Part shown: positions 49,126-57,576 of the stretch, piece by piece
How positions within the stretch are numbered: the stretch's first letter is position 1
Layout of the letters: each line of letters starts with the position of its first letter
Source of the DNA: Streptomyces sp. NBC_01451
GTDB taxonomy: Bacteria; Actinomycetota; Actinomycetes; Streptomycetales; Streptomycetaceae
Direction: 5' to 3'
Length of the DNA: 64,000 nt
Assembly (NCBI RefSeq): GCF_036227485.1
Contig: NZ_CP109479.1
Coordinates: 5,208,001-5,272,000, forward strand
Notes under the pieces: model-generated
The model's input: only the letters and a program-made list of their open reading frames with translations
What the model was told of the DNA's origin: nothing
Database searches by the model: none
Program-made: the position numbers and the translations under genes

Positions 49126-49758
49126 TCAAGGAGTTCGCGGACCGACTCTCCGTCCCCCGTCCCCCGCGTCCACGGTGCGCAGGACCGCGTCGGCCACCGC
49201 CTCCACCGGCCGTCCGGCACCCGAGTCCACGACCCGGGCCGGGTCCAGGCCCAGCTCGGCGCGCATGAGGGACTGGTAACGGGCGCTGCGGGCAAGGAAC
49301 TTGTCCATCAACTGCCGTTCCTCGGGCGTCGCCTGCGGGTAGCGGCCGGCCCGGTGCACCCGGGCGCGTACGACGGAGTCCTCGGCCGTGAGCCATACGG
49401 CGGCCGTACGGGGGACGGTGAGCGCCGCGACGCGGGCGGGCCAGAGGGCCGACCCCTCAAGGACCAGGCCGCCCGGCCCGGCCGCGTGCCGGACGATCAG
49501 CTCCTCGATCAGGGGCCACAGCCGTTCGTAGTGGCCCAGGACCGAGGAGACCAACTCCTCGACGGTGAGCGAGCGATAGTGCTCGGCGACATGCTCCGGC
49601 ACTTCCCACCCCGGCGTACGCCACGGCCGTCCCGGATGCCTCGCCAGCCCGTCGGTCGACCGGCAGGTGAACCCCAGCCGCTCCGCCACGACTTGGGCGA
49701 CGGCCGACTTCCCGACGTTCGACGTCCCCCCGATCAGCACCACCCGCACATCACCCAT
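49126..49758 (-). CDS. P-loop NTPase / small-molecule kinase-like protein
   Basis: This 210-residue protein starts VRVVLIGGTSNVGKSAVAQV (Walker A GGTSNVGKS at residues 10-18) and has STDGLARH after the first helix, as in nucleotide or 2-phosphoglycerate-type kinases, plus an RYPQATPEERQLMDKFL lid region. The substrate is unknown. ATG 49758 has AAGG upstream. It is convergent with DUF5063, with only 15 bp between the stops. Confidence 0.8.
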   Translation of the reverse strand: MGDVRVVLIGGTSNVGKSAVAQVVAERLGFTCRSTDGLARHPGRPWRTPGWEVPEHVAEHYRSLTVEELVSSVLGHYERLWPLIEELIVRHAAGPGGLVLEGSALWPARVAALTVPRTAAVWLTAEDSVVRARVHRAGRYPQATPEERQLMDKFLARSARYQSLMRAELGLDPARVVDSGAGRPVEAVADAVLRTVDAGDGGRRVGPRTP

Positions 49759-49875
49759 GGAGAGACCTTAGGGCCGGAGGGAGGCCGTTCGGTGCGGGCG
49801 GGACGGCGTTCGTCGGGGTTCGTTCGCGTGGCCTGTCGTCGGTCGCCTTGTCCGTAGGTGTTGTCGCCGTTGCCG

Positions 49876-50865
49876 TTACTGCGAGTCCACGATTCGGTAC
49901 TCGCGGGCCGTCACCGACGGCTTGCCCGTCTTCGGGAGGGTGGCCAGGGCCATGCCCTGGTAGGTGTTCACCACGGTGTCGCGATCCCGGCCGTTGAAGA
50001 CCGACTCCACCTCGGTCGGGGTGATGTCGTAGTTCTCGCGGTAGGCGGCCTTCAGCACGTACTGCGAGGCGTGCGCGGTCGGCAGCACGGCCAGCACGCC
50101 GCCGTCCTTAAGGCGCAGGGCGTAGACCGTGTCGAACTCGGTGGGTGTGCTGACGTACACCTTGGTCGCGAACTCCGCGTTCTTGCCGCTGTCGCGCTTC
50201 GCGTGGGTTTCGATCGCGTCCTTCGCGACCGCGGTGGTGTGCGAGATGCCCGCGCCGGCCTTCTTGCCGCCGGTCGCGTACAGGTCCTCGAACGCCGCCG
50301 AGATCTGGTTCGGGGCGAGCGTGCCGACGCGGGTGGCGGCGTCGACGGCGGTGGCGAGGCCCGAGTCGTCGGTCGCGATCGCCGGGAGCGGTACGTCCGA
50401 GTGGATGGCCGACATCAGCTTCCAGTCGTCGTACTCCTTGCCGAAGACCAGCAGTGCCTCGTCCTTCGAGGCGCTGGACCTGGTCGTCACCGCGAACCAG
50501 TCCTTGCCCGCGGGGATCCAGTACTTCCGGCCGGTGTAGTGGAACGGCTTCCGGTAGGAGGCCTGGTCCTCCTTCGACTCGGTCTCGAAGAGGCGGTAGT
50601 CGGCCTTGCTCTGCTCGTACAGCTGCCCGCCCTCGACAGTGCCCAACAGGGCTGAGTCCTGCTGGGCGTTGGCCTTGTTGTTGACCGTCTCGTAGGTGTC
50701 GAGGATCTTCGCCGCCTGGGCCTCGGTGACGGCACCCTTCGCCGCGGAGCTCCCGGAGGCGCCGTCGGCACTGTCCTGCGAGCCCGGGTCGCATCCGGTG
50801 AGCGCCAGTGCGGCGGCCACCGTCGTCGTCATGCCGAGCGTGAACAGCTTCTGCCGGGACGTCAT
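49876..50865 (-). CDS. Secreted lipoprotein
   Basis: This is a 329-residue protein with a lipoprotein signal (TTTVAAALALTGC, lipobox LTGC, acylated Cys near residue 25) followed by a Ser/Asp/Gly linker and a soluble domain with YRKPFHYTGRKYWIPAGKDW. No family is recognised. ATG 50865 is the first start in frame. It is divergent from the secreted protein at 51140. Confidence 0.82.
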   Translation of the reverse strand: MTSRQKLFTLGMTTTVAAALALTGCDPGSQDSADGASGSSAAKGAVTEAQAAKILDTYETVNNKANAQQDSALLGTVEGGQLYEQSKADYRLFETESKEDQASYRKPFHYTGRKYWIPAGKDWFAVTTRSSASKDEALLVFGKEYDDWKLMSAIHSDVPLPAIATDDSGLATAVDAATRVGTLAPNQISAAFEDLYATGGKKAGAGISHTTAVAKDAIETHAKRDSGKNAEFATKVYVSTPTEFDTVYALRLKDGGVLAVLPTAHASQYVLKAAYRENYDITPTEVESVFNGRDRDTVVNTYQGMALATLPKTGKPSVTAREYRIVDSQ

Positions 50866-51139
50866 GCGGGTGCTTCTCCTCTGCGGGACGGTGCTTGCGG
50901 ACCGGGCTCACCGTACTGGGGCAACTGTGCGCGTCCTGGGGAGGACCGGCGGACCGATGGTGCAGCCCGGGACGCTCCGGAACGTGATCGGTCCGTCGCC
51001 GTAAGTGAGTTGGAATCTTCCTTCCCGACCCCTGTACGTCCCCTGTACGGGCGCTAACCAGCGAAAAGAGAGGCTGGAGTCACTTCCACCGCAGGAGTTG
51101 CGGAGGAGGCGAACCCCCCTCACCCGTACAGGAGTTGCG

Positions 51140-51637
51140 ATGAACCGCAAGACCCGCATACGCGCCGCCCTCGTCACGGCCACCGCCCTCGTCACCGCAG
51201 CCACGGTGACGGCCGGTGTCAGCGTGGCGGGTGGCGCGGACTCGAAGAAGCCCACCAAGAAGCAGATCGCGGCCCTCTTCGACGGCTGGAACAAGACCCT
51301 CCAGACCGGCGACCCGGAGAAGGTCACCGACCGGTACGCGAAGGACGCGGTGCTGCTGCCGACCGTCTCCAACAAGATCCGGACCAACCACGCCGAGATC
51401 GAGGACTACTTCGACCACTTCCTGCTGAACAAGCCGGTCGGCAAGAAGATCAAGTCCTACATCAACATCCTGGACGACAACTCGGCGATCGACGCCGGCT
51501 CCTACTACTTCATCCTCACCGACCCGAAGACCGGCGAGAAGAAGAGGGTCGACGCCCGCTACACGTACGAGTACGAGAAGCGGGGCGGCAAGTGGCTGAT
51601 CGTCAACCACCACTCCTCGGTGATGCCCGAGGGCTGA
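51140..51637 (+). CDS. Secreted SnoaL/CaMKII-association-like protein
   Basis: This is a 165-residue protein with a signal peptide (residues 1-31) and an NTF2-like cone fold: IAALFDGWNKTLQTGDPEKV, YAKDAVLLPTVSNKIRTNHA and GKWLIVNHHSSVMPEG. The fold matches the calcium/calmodulin kinase II association domain group. Catalysis is not evident. ATG 51140 has an AGGAG site; the same ribosome-site sequence occurs about 45 bases earlier in the leader. Confidence 0.85.
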   Translation: MNRKTRIRAALVTATALVTAATVTAGVSVAGGADSKKPTKKQIAALFDGWNKTLQTGDPEKVTDRYAKDAVLLPTVSNKIRTNHAEIEDYFDHFLLNKPVGKKIKSYINILDDNSAIDAGSYYFILTDPKTGEKKRVDARYTYEYEKRGGKWLIVNHHSSVMPEG

Positions 51638-51718
51638 TCAGCCCGGACCAGCCCGGACCGGAACGGACCACAGCGGGATGGGACGGTCCCTGCCGGTCAG
51701 GTCGGCCAGTCGGTCAGG

Positions 51719-53080
51719 TCAGCCTGTGCTCTTCTGGGTTGCCGCCCGCAGGCTGATCACCACGCTCAACCCGCCCCCGGGCGCGTCCGCCAGGGTCACC
51801 GTGCCGCCGTCGTCCGTCACCAGTTGCCTGACGACGGCCAGGCCGAGGCCCGAGCCGGAGCGCCCGGTGAGGCCCTGGCCGCGCCAGAAGCGGTCGAAGG
51901 CACGGGACTTCTCGGCGTCCGACATGCCCGGACCCTCGTCCGTCACTGTCAACTCCATCTCGTCGCCCTGTGGTTGGGCCCGTACGGTGATCGTCCCGCC
52001 GTCCGGTGACACCTCCAGGGCGTTCGACAGCACGTTGTCCAGTACCTGGTCCAGATGACCGGGGCTGGCCAGCACAAGCAGCCGGCCGTCGGCACCCCCA
52101 CTCCCCCTGAGCGTGATGGTGACTCCACGCTCGTCGGCGGCCGGCCTCCACACCGACAGGCGTTCGTCCACGATGTCCCCGAGGGACAGCGGCTCCGCCG
52201 CCGTGACCTTCGCCTCGGCCCGGGCCAGCACCAGCAGCCCGTTGACCAGACGGCTCATCCGGACGACCTCCGCGGTCGCCTGCTCCACGTCCTCCCGTAC
52301 GAACTCGTCGTCGGTGCCGTCCGCGATGTTGTCCAGCGACAGGCGCAACGCCGTGAGCGGGGTGCGGAGTTGGTGTGAGGCGTCCGCCACGAAGATCCGC
52401 TGCGAGGCGACCAGCGTGTCCAGCCGCTCCGCACCCTGGTTGAGGGTGCGGGCCAGCGTCTGCGTCTCCGGCGGGCCCGTCACCTGCGAGCGTGCGGTCA
52501 GGTCGCCGTCGCTGAACTTGCTTGCCATGCCGTTGAGTTCGCGCAGGGGAGCGGTGATGCGGCGGGCGGCGATGGCGCCGATCGCGGCGGCGGCGGCCAG
52601 CACGAGCACGGCCAGTCCCGCCCGGAACCCCCAGATGCTCCACAGCCGCTTGGTCATGTCCGAGGTGGAGTACACGATCCGCACGGCCGACTCCCCCTGC
52701 GCGGGGACGGTGACCGTCAGGTGCTTGCCCCAGATGAAGTCGGAGCCCCAGTCGGTCGTGGGCTCGTTCTTCTCCATGGCCCGGGTCAGTGCCGCGTCCC
52801 CGGCCGGCCTCGGCAGGTCCGGAGCGCAACTGCTGAGCGGGGTGACCTGGACCTTGCCGGGTGTCTTCTCGCCGTACGCATTCGCCACCTCGGTCAGGGC
52901 CTCGCACGAGATGTCGTCCCCGTTGCCCAGCAGCAGCGCCATGGTGTTGGCCTCGCGTACGACGGACAACTCGGTGTCGTCCCGGAGCTGCTTGGTGAGT
53001 GTGAACGCCACCGGCACCGTGAACAGCAGGATCGCGACCGCGACGAGCAGGATGTAACTCCGGATGAGCTGGCGGTTCAC
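51719..53080 (-). CDS. Sensor histidine kinase
   Basis: This 453-residue kinase has TM1 (residues 9-28), an extracytoplasmic sensor region to about 150, TM2 (about 152-172), a HAMP domain (RRITAPLRELNGMASKF), the dimerisation helix with phospho-acceptor His in VADASHQLRTPL, and an ATPase domain with N-box NVLSNALEVSP, DEGPGM and SGSGLGLAVV. The start is GTG 53080, overlapping the response regulator stop (GTGA). It phosphorylates the linked OmpR-type regulator. Confidence 0.95.
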   Translation of the reverse strand: MNRQLIRSYILLVAVAILLFTVPVAFTLTKQLRDDTELSVVREANTMALLLGNGDDISCEALTEVANAYGEKTPGKVQVTPLSSCAPDLPRPAGDAALTRAMEKNEPTTDWGSDFIWGKHLTVTVPAQGESAVRIVYSTSDMTKRLWSIWGFRAGLAVLVLAAAAAIGAIAARRITAPLRELNGMASKFSDGDLTARSQVTGPPETQTLARTLNQGAERLDTLVASQRIFVADASHQLRTPLTALRLSLDNIADGTDDEFVREDVEQATAEVVRMSRLVNGLLVLARAEAKVTAAEPLSLGDIVDERLSVWRPAADERGVTITLRGSGGADGRLLVLASPGHLDQVLDNVLSNALEVSPDGGTITVRAQPQGDEMELTVTDEGPGMSDAEKSRAFDRFWRGQGLTGRSGSGLGLAVVRQLVTDDGGTVTLADAPGGGLSVVISLRAATQKSTG

Positions 53081-53793
53081 GAGGGCTCAGCGTCCTTGAC
53101 GATCTCGTCCTTGGCGGTCTGGTCCTTGACGATCTCCAGCCGGAAGCCGACGCCCCGTACCGCCTCGATCGCGATCGCGCCCTTCAACTTCCGCCGCAGC
53201 GCCGCCACATGGACGTCGAGCGTCTTCGTCGGCCCGAACCAGTTCGCGTCCCAGACGGCTTCCATGATCTGCTCGCGCGACATCAGCGCGCCCGGCTCCT
53301 CGGTGAGGAAGGCCAGCAGGTCGTACTCCTTGGGGGCGAGGGCGACCTCGTCGCCGTCCAGCCGGACGCGGGCGGCCTTGCGGTCGACCGTCAGGCGGGT
53401 GCCGTACCGGTCGGGGCCCGCCTCGGCGGCCCGGTCGCGCGGCTGGACGCGCCTCATCACCGCTCTTATGCGCGCGATGACCTCTCGTACGCCGAAGGGC
53501 TTGGAGACGTAGTCGTCCGCACCGAGCTCCAGGCCGACCACCCGGTCCGTCTCGTCGCTGCGCGCGCTGATGACGATGATCGGGACGTCACCGCGTGCGC
53601 GCAGTGCCTTGCAGACGTCCAGGCCGTCGGTGTCGGGTAGGCCGAGGTCGAGCAGGACGACGTCGTAGGGCTCGGTGTGGCTGAGCGCCGCGCCGCCCGT
53701 GGCCACCCACGCCACCTCGAAGCCGTAGCGCAGCAGGCCGCGCCGCAGCGACTGGGCCACCGGTTCATCGTCTTCCACCAGGAGTACGCGCAC
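53077..53793 (-). CDS. OmpR-family response regulator
   Basis: This is a 238-residue regulator: a receiver domain with acidic pocket EDDE, phospho-acceptor Asp49 in VVLLDLGLPDTDG and Lys in YVSKPF; then a winged-helix domain (ALAPKEYDLLAFLTEEPGAL and TKTLDVHVAALRRKL). The tail repeats VKD/KDE. The start is GTG 53793. A 16-bp tandem duplication upstream (53863-53894) may be its own binding site. The pair lies next to lysC but is divergent from it. Confidence 0.95.
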   Translation of the reverse strand: MRVLLVEDDEPVAQSLRRGLLRYGFEVAWVATGGAALSHTEPYDVVLLDLGLPDTDGLDVCKALRARGDVPIIVISARSDETDRVVGLELGADDYVSKPFGVREVIARIRAVMRRVQPRDRAAEAGPDRYGTRLTVDRKAARVRLDGDEVALAPKEYDLLAFLTEEPGALMSREQIMEAVWDANWFGPTKTLDVHVAALRRKLKGAIAIEAVRGVGFRLEIVKDQTAKDEIVKDAEPS

Positions 53794-53862
53794 AGCCGAA
53801 CCTTAGCCCGCAGTCCTTGAAACTTAATTAACAGTCGCGACGCGTACGACGCGTATGACGTG

Positions 53863-53894
53863 TGTATTCCGCGGCGGGTGTATTCCGCGGCGGG
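53863..53894. promoter_or_regulatory. 16-bp perfect tandem duplication in the response-regulator/lysC intergenic region
   Basis: TGTATTCCGCGGCGGG occurs twice head to tail (53863-53878 and 53879-53894), 70 bp upstream of the response regulator start and 135 bp before lysC. OmpR-family proteins bind direct repeats, so this may be an autoregulatory site; a simple replication slip is the alternative. Confidence 0.6.
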
Positions 53895-54028
53895 GTGGGC
53901 AGGTGCCGTCCGGAGCGGCCGAAGATCGCTGCGGTGAGCGGGACATCTCACCATGCGATACCCCGAAGGGGGAATTCGGCCGCTCGTTAGACTGAGCCGA
54001 CCGCAGACGGACTGAGCGAGGAGCGCAC

Positions 54029-55309
54029 GTGGGCCTTGTCGTGCAGAAGTACGGAGGCTCATCCGTAGCCGATGCCGAGGGCATCAAGCGCGTCGCCAAG
54101 CGAATCGTGGAAGCGAAGAAGAACGGCCACCAAGTGGTCGTCGTCGTTTCCGCGATGGGCGACACGACGGACGAGCTGATCGATCTCGCCGAGCAGGTGT
54201 CTCCGATGCCTGCCGGGCGTGAGTTCGACATGCTGCTGACCGCCGGAGAGCGGATCTCCATGGCACTGCTGGCCATGGCGATCAAGAACCTGGGTCACGA
54301 GGCCCAGTCGTTCACCGGCAGCCAGGCAGGCGTCATCACCGACTCGGTCCACAACAAAGCCCGGATCATCGATGTCACGCCGGGGCGCATCCGGACCGCG
54401 CTGGACGAGGGCAACATCGCCATCGTCGCCGGGTTCCAGGGCGTCAGCCAGGACAAGAAGGACATCACCACGCTGGGGCGCGGCGGCTCCGACACCACCG
54501 CCGTCGCACTGGCCGCCGCTCTCGACGCCGAGGTGTGCGAGATCTACACGGACGTCGACGGTGTGTTCACCGCCGACCCGCGCGTGGTGAAGAAGGCCCG
54601 GAAGATCGACTGGATCTCCTCCGAGGACATGCTGGAGCTGGCCGCGTCCGGCTCCAAGGTGCTGCTCCACCGGTGTGTGGAGTACGCCCGTCGTTACGAC
54701 ATCCCGATCCACGTGCGCTCGTCCTTCTCCGGACTGCCGGGCACCTGGGTCAGCAACGAGAATCCCAAGTCGCAAGGGGACCAGCAGGTGGAGCACGCCA
54801 TCATCTCCGGAGTCGCCCACGACGTCTCCGAGGCCAAGATCACGGTCGTCGGCGTCCCGGACAAGCCGGGCGAGGCCGCGGTGATCTTCCGTGCCATCGC
54901 GGACGCGGAGATCAACATCGACATGATCGTGCAGAACGTGTCGGCAGCGTCGACCGGTCTCACGGACATCTCCTTCACCCTCCCCAAGTCCGAGGGCCGC
55001 AAGGCCATCGACGCCCTGGAGAAGGCGAAGGGCGGGATCGGCTTCGACTCGCTGCGCTACGACGACCAGATCGGCAAGATCTCGCTGGTCGGCGCGGGTA
55101 TGAAGACCAACCCGGGCGTCACCGCGTCCTTCTTCCAGGCGCTGTCCGACGCGGGTGTGAACATCGAGCTCATCTCGACCTCCGAGATCCGCATCTCGGT
55201 CGTCACCCGTGAGGACGACGTCCCCGGGGCCGTCCGAGCCGTGCACTCGGCCTTCGGCCTCGACTCCGACAGCGACGAAGCCGTCGTCTACGGAGGCACC
55301 GGCCGCTGA
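54029..55309 (+). CDS. lysC: Aspartate kinase, alpha subunit
   Basis: The 426-residue aspartokinase phosphorylates aspartate, the first step to lysine, methionine, threonine and diaminopimelate. Landmarks are KYGGSSVAD at the N terminus, [25 protein letters not shown] and two C-terminal ACT domains from about residue 265. GTG 54029 has GAGGAG upstream. The stop overlaps the asd start (TGATG). An in-frame internal start at 54788 would make the regulatory beta subunit, as is known for Corynebacterium and Streptomyces lysC. Also written ask. Confidence 0.96.
   Translation: MGLVVQKYGGSSVADAEGIKRVAKRIVEAKKNGHQVVVVVSAMGDTTDELIDLAEQVSPMPAGREFDMLLTAGERISMALLAMAIKNLGHEAQSFTGSQAGVITDSVHNKARIIDVTPGRIRTALDEGNIAIVAGFQGVSQDKKDITTLGRGGSDTTAVALAAALDAEVCEIYTDVDGVFTADPRVVKKARKIDWISSEDMLELAASGSKVLLHRCVEYARRYDIPIHVRSSFSGLPGTWVSNENPKSQGDQQVEHAIISGVAHDVSEAKITVVGVPDKPGEAAVIFRAIADAEINIDMIVQNVSAASTGLTDISFTLPKSEGRKAIDALEKAKGGIGFDSLRYDDQIGKISLVGAGMKTNPGVTASFFQALSDAGVNIELISTSEIRISVVTREDDVPGAVRAVHSAFGLDSDSDEAVVYGGTGR
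54788..55309 (+). CDS. Aspartate kinase beta subunit from internal start
   Basis: GTG 54788 is codon 254 of lysC and is preceded by AGGGGA at good spacing. Starting there gives a 173-residue protein ([20 protein letters not shown]) containing both ACT domains. This length and position match the beta subunit made by overlapping translation in actinobacterial aspartokinases. It would confer feedback inhibition in an alpha2beta2 enzyme. Confidence 0.75.
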   Translation: MEHAIISGVAHDVSEAKITVVGVPDKPGEAAVIFRAIADAEINIDMIVQNVSAASTGLTDISFTLPKSEGRKAIDALEKAKGGIGFDSLRYDDQIGKISLVGAGMKTNPGVTASFFQALSDAGVNIELISTSEIRISVVTREDDVPGAVRAVHSAFGLDSDSDEAVVYGGTGR

Positions 55310-56520
55310 TGGCTCCGCCCCGATCAACCACGACCGGATCGCCGGCCGTGCCCCGGTCGACCGCCGTGAGCGGAACGGCGGGTCCTCGGTCGGACGTGCC
55401 GCGATCGGGCGCGGCCGGGTCGGGCGCACCCCGGACGAGCGCGTCCGGGGCGGTCGTCGCGCCCCGGTCGGCCGCGCGGCCCACGCTCGCGGTCGTCGGA
55501 GCCACCGGTGCCGTGGGCGCCGTCATGCTCCGGATCCTGTCCCACCGCGCGGACGTCTGGGGCGAGATCCGTCTCGTCGCCTCCCCGCGCTCGGCCGGCC
55601 GCAAGCTGGCCGTGCGCGGCGAGGAGGTCGAGGTGGTGGCGCTGTCGGAGGAGGCCTTCGACGGCGTCGACGTCGCGATGTTCGTCGTACCCGACGACAT
55701 CGCCGGGCAGTGGGCGCCGGTCGCCGCCGCCAAGGGCGTCGTCGTGATCGACAACTCGGGCGTCTTCCGGATGGACCCGGAGGTGCCCCTCGTCGTCCCC
55801 GAGGTCAATCCGCACGCCGTACGGCAGCGCCCGCGCGGGATCATCGCCAACCCGCACTGCACGACCCTGTCGATGATCGTCGCCCTGGGCGCGCTGCACG
55901 CCGAGTACGGCCTGCGCGAGCTGGTGGTCTCCACGTACCAGGCGGTCAGCGGGGCGGGCCGGGCCGGCGTGGACACCCTGCGCCGGCAGCTGTCCCTGGT
56001 CGCCGGTACGGAACTGGGGGCCAACCCCGGGGACGTACGGCGGGCTGTGGGCGAGGGGACGGGGCCGTTCCCGGAGCCGGTCGCGCTGAACGTCGTACCG
56101 TGGGCGGGTTCGGCCCGGGCGGACGGCTGGTCGTCGGACGAGATGCAGCTGCGGGACGAGACCCGCAAGATCCTCGGGCTGGCGAAGCTCCCCGTGGCCG
56201 TGACCTGTGTACGTGTGCCGGTCGTCACCGCGCACGCGCTGACCGTCCACGCCCGCTTCCAGGGCGAGGTCACCGTCGCCGGGGCCCGCGAGATCATCGC
56301 CACCGCGCCCGGCGTCGTGCTGTACGACAACCCGGAGGCCGGCGAGTTCCCGACCCCCGTGGACGTGGTCGGCACCGACCCCGCCTGGGTCGGCAGGATC
56401 CGGCGGTCGCTGGACGACCCGACCGCGCTGGAGCTGTTCGTCTGCGCGGACAACCTGCGCAAGGGCGCCGCGCTCAACACCGCGCAGATCGCCGAGCTGG
56501 TGGCGGCCGAGCGGGCCTGA
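55309..56520 (+). CDS. asd: Aspartate-semialdehyde dehydrogenase with N-terminal extension
   Basis: This 403-residue enzyme reduces aspartyl phosphate to aspartate semialdehyde with NADPH. The catalytic domain starts at residue 58 (PTLAVVGATGAVGAVMLRIL), with active-site Cys184 in ANPHCTTLSM and the dimerisation/catalytic segment STYQAVSGAG. The first 57 residues are Ser/Pro/Ala/Arg-rich and not part of the family. ATG 55309 overlaps lysC (TGATG), so translation is coupled and the extension is probably real. Confidence 0.92.
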   Translation: MAPPRSTTTGSPAVPRSTAVSGTAGPRSDVPRSGAAGSGAPRTSASGAVVAPRSAARPTLAVVGATGAVGAVMLRILSHRADVWGEIRLVASPRSAGRKLAVRGEEVEVVALSEEAFDGVDVAMFVVPDDIAGQWAPVAAAKGVVVIDNSGVFRMDPEVPLVVPEVNPHAVRQRPRGIIANPHCTTLSMIVALGALHAEYGLRELVVSTYQAVSGAGRAGVDTLRRQLSLVAGTELGANPGDVRRAVGEGTGPFPEPVALNVVPWAGSARADGWSSDEMQLRDETRKILGLAKLPVAVTCVRVPVVTAHALTVHARFQGEVTVAGAREIIATAPGVVLYDNPEAGEFPTPVDVVGTDPAWVGRIRRSLDDPTALELFVCADNLRKGAALNTAQIAELVAAERA

Positions 56521-56703
56521 CGATCTCCTGGTCTCCTCCTTACCGCACGCTGACCGCGCCCTGACCATGCCCTGACCTGCGGGTAACCCTCTGCTCCGAT
56601 CCGTCGCGGTCTGTCGATCTTGTCGGAAATCACTCTGGTGATGGCAGAAAACGTTTGTAGGATCCAGGTGAGATCGGCGAGAACGGCACGAACAGAAGTT
56701 GTT

Positions 56704-56741
56704 GCTCCCCGCCCTCCGCAACCGCGGAGAGGGCGGGGAGC
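56704..56741 (+). terminator. Strong hairpin terminator in the asd/sigma intergenic region
   Basis: GCTCCCCGCCCTC (56704-56716) and GAGGGCGGGGAGC (56729-56741) form a perfect 13-bp stem, extended inside by CGC/GCG, followed by GTCTTT. It lies 184 bp after the asd stop. A -10-like TAGGAT sits at 56658-56663, so a short RNA of about 70-80 bases could start near 56670 and end here. Confidence 0.85.
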
Positions 56742-56910
56742 GTCTTTGCGGTCGCCCTTCCAGGGCGTGGGACGTCGTGACCATGCGGGGGACGCGCGGT
56801 GACCATGGATTTAGGGGAAGAGCGGGACGCATGAGGGTGGCTGTGTCGGATGACGCAAAAGTGATGCCGGATGCGTACAACCCTGACGGGGGGAAGCGTG
56901 TCCAACATGC

Positions 56911-57576
56911 GTGGCAGAGGTACTGGATTTCAGAGCGGCGACGCGCGGCACAGCCCTGCGTCCGCCCCGCCGACCCCGCGTGCCCGGTGCGCCCGGCGGC
57001 ATGCCGGTGATCGCGCCGATGCCCGCAGCGCGGCCGGCCCGCATACCCAACCAGCGCGACGGCGCCGACGAGAGCGCGGCGGCGGGGACGACGGTCGATC
57101 ACCTGACCGAGACGTACCGCGCGCACTACCGCTCACTCCTCGGCCTCGCCGCGCTCCTCCTCGACGACACCGCTTCCTGCGAGGACGTCGTCCAGGAGGC
57201 GTTCATACGGGTCCACTCGGCGCGCAAGCGCGTCCGTGACCCCGAGAAGACGCTCGCCTATCTGCGCCAGACGGTGGTGAACCTCTCCCGCTCCGCGCTG
57301 CGCCGCCGCATCCTCGGCCTGAAGCTCCTCTCCAAGCCGATGCCGGACATGGCGAGCGCGGAGGAGGGGGCGTACGACCTGCTGGAGCGCGACTCCCTCA
57401 TCAGGGCGATGAAGGGCCTGCAGCGCCGCCAGCGCGAGGTCCTCGTCCTGCGCTACTTCTCGGACATGACGGAGGCACAGGTCGCCGACACGCTGGGCAT
57501 ATCGCTCGGCTCGGTGAAGGCGTACGGCTCGCGGGGGATCGCCGCGCTGCGCATCGCCATGGAGGAACCGGCATGA
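56911..57576 (+). CDS. SigE-family (ECF) sigma factor
   Basis: This is a 221-residue sigma factor of the actinobacterial SigE subfamily. An Arg/Pro-rich N-terminal segment of about 60 residues precedes region 2 (YRAHYRSLLGLAALLLDDTA, EDVVQEAFIRVHSA) and region 4 (QRRQREVLVLRYFSDMTEAQ, VADTLGISLGSVKAYGSRGI). GTG 56911 keeps the whole family-like N terminus but has only a distant G-rich ribosome site; ATG 57001 is a possible alternative. The stop overlaps the next gene (ATGA). Confidence 0.9.
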   Translation: MAEVLDFRAATRGTALRPPRRPRVPGAPGGMPVIAPMPAARPARIPNQRDGADESAAAGTTVDHLTETYRAHYRSLLGLAALLLDDTASCEDVVQEAFIRVHSARKRVRDPEKTLAYLRQTVVNLSRSALRRRILGLKLLSKPMPDMASAEEGAYDLLERDSLIRAMKGLQRRQREVLVLRYFSDMTEAQVADTLGISLGSVKAYGSRGIAALRIAMEEPA

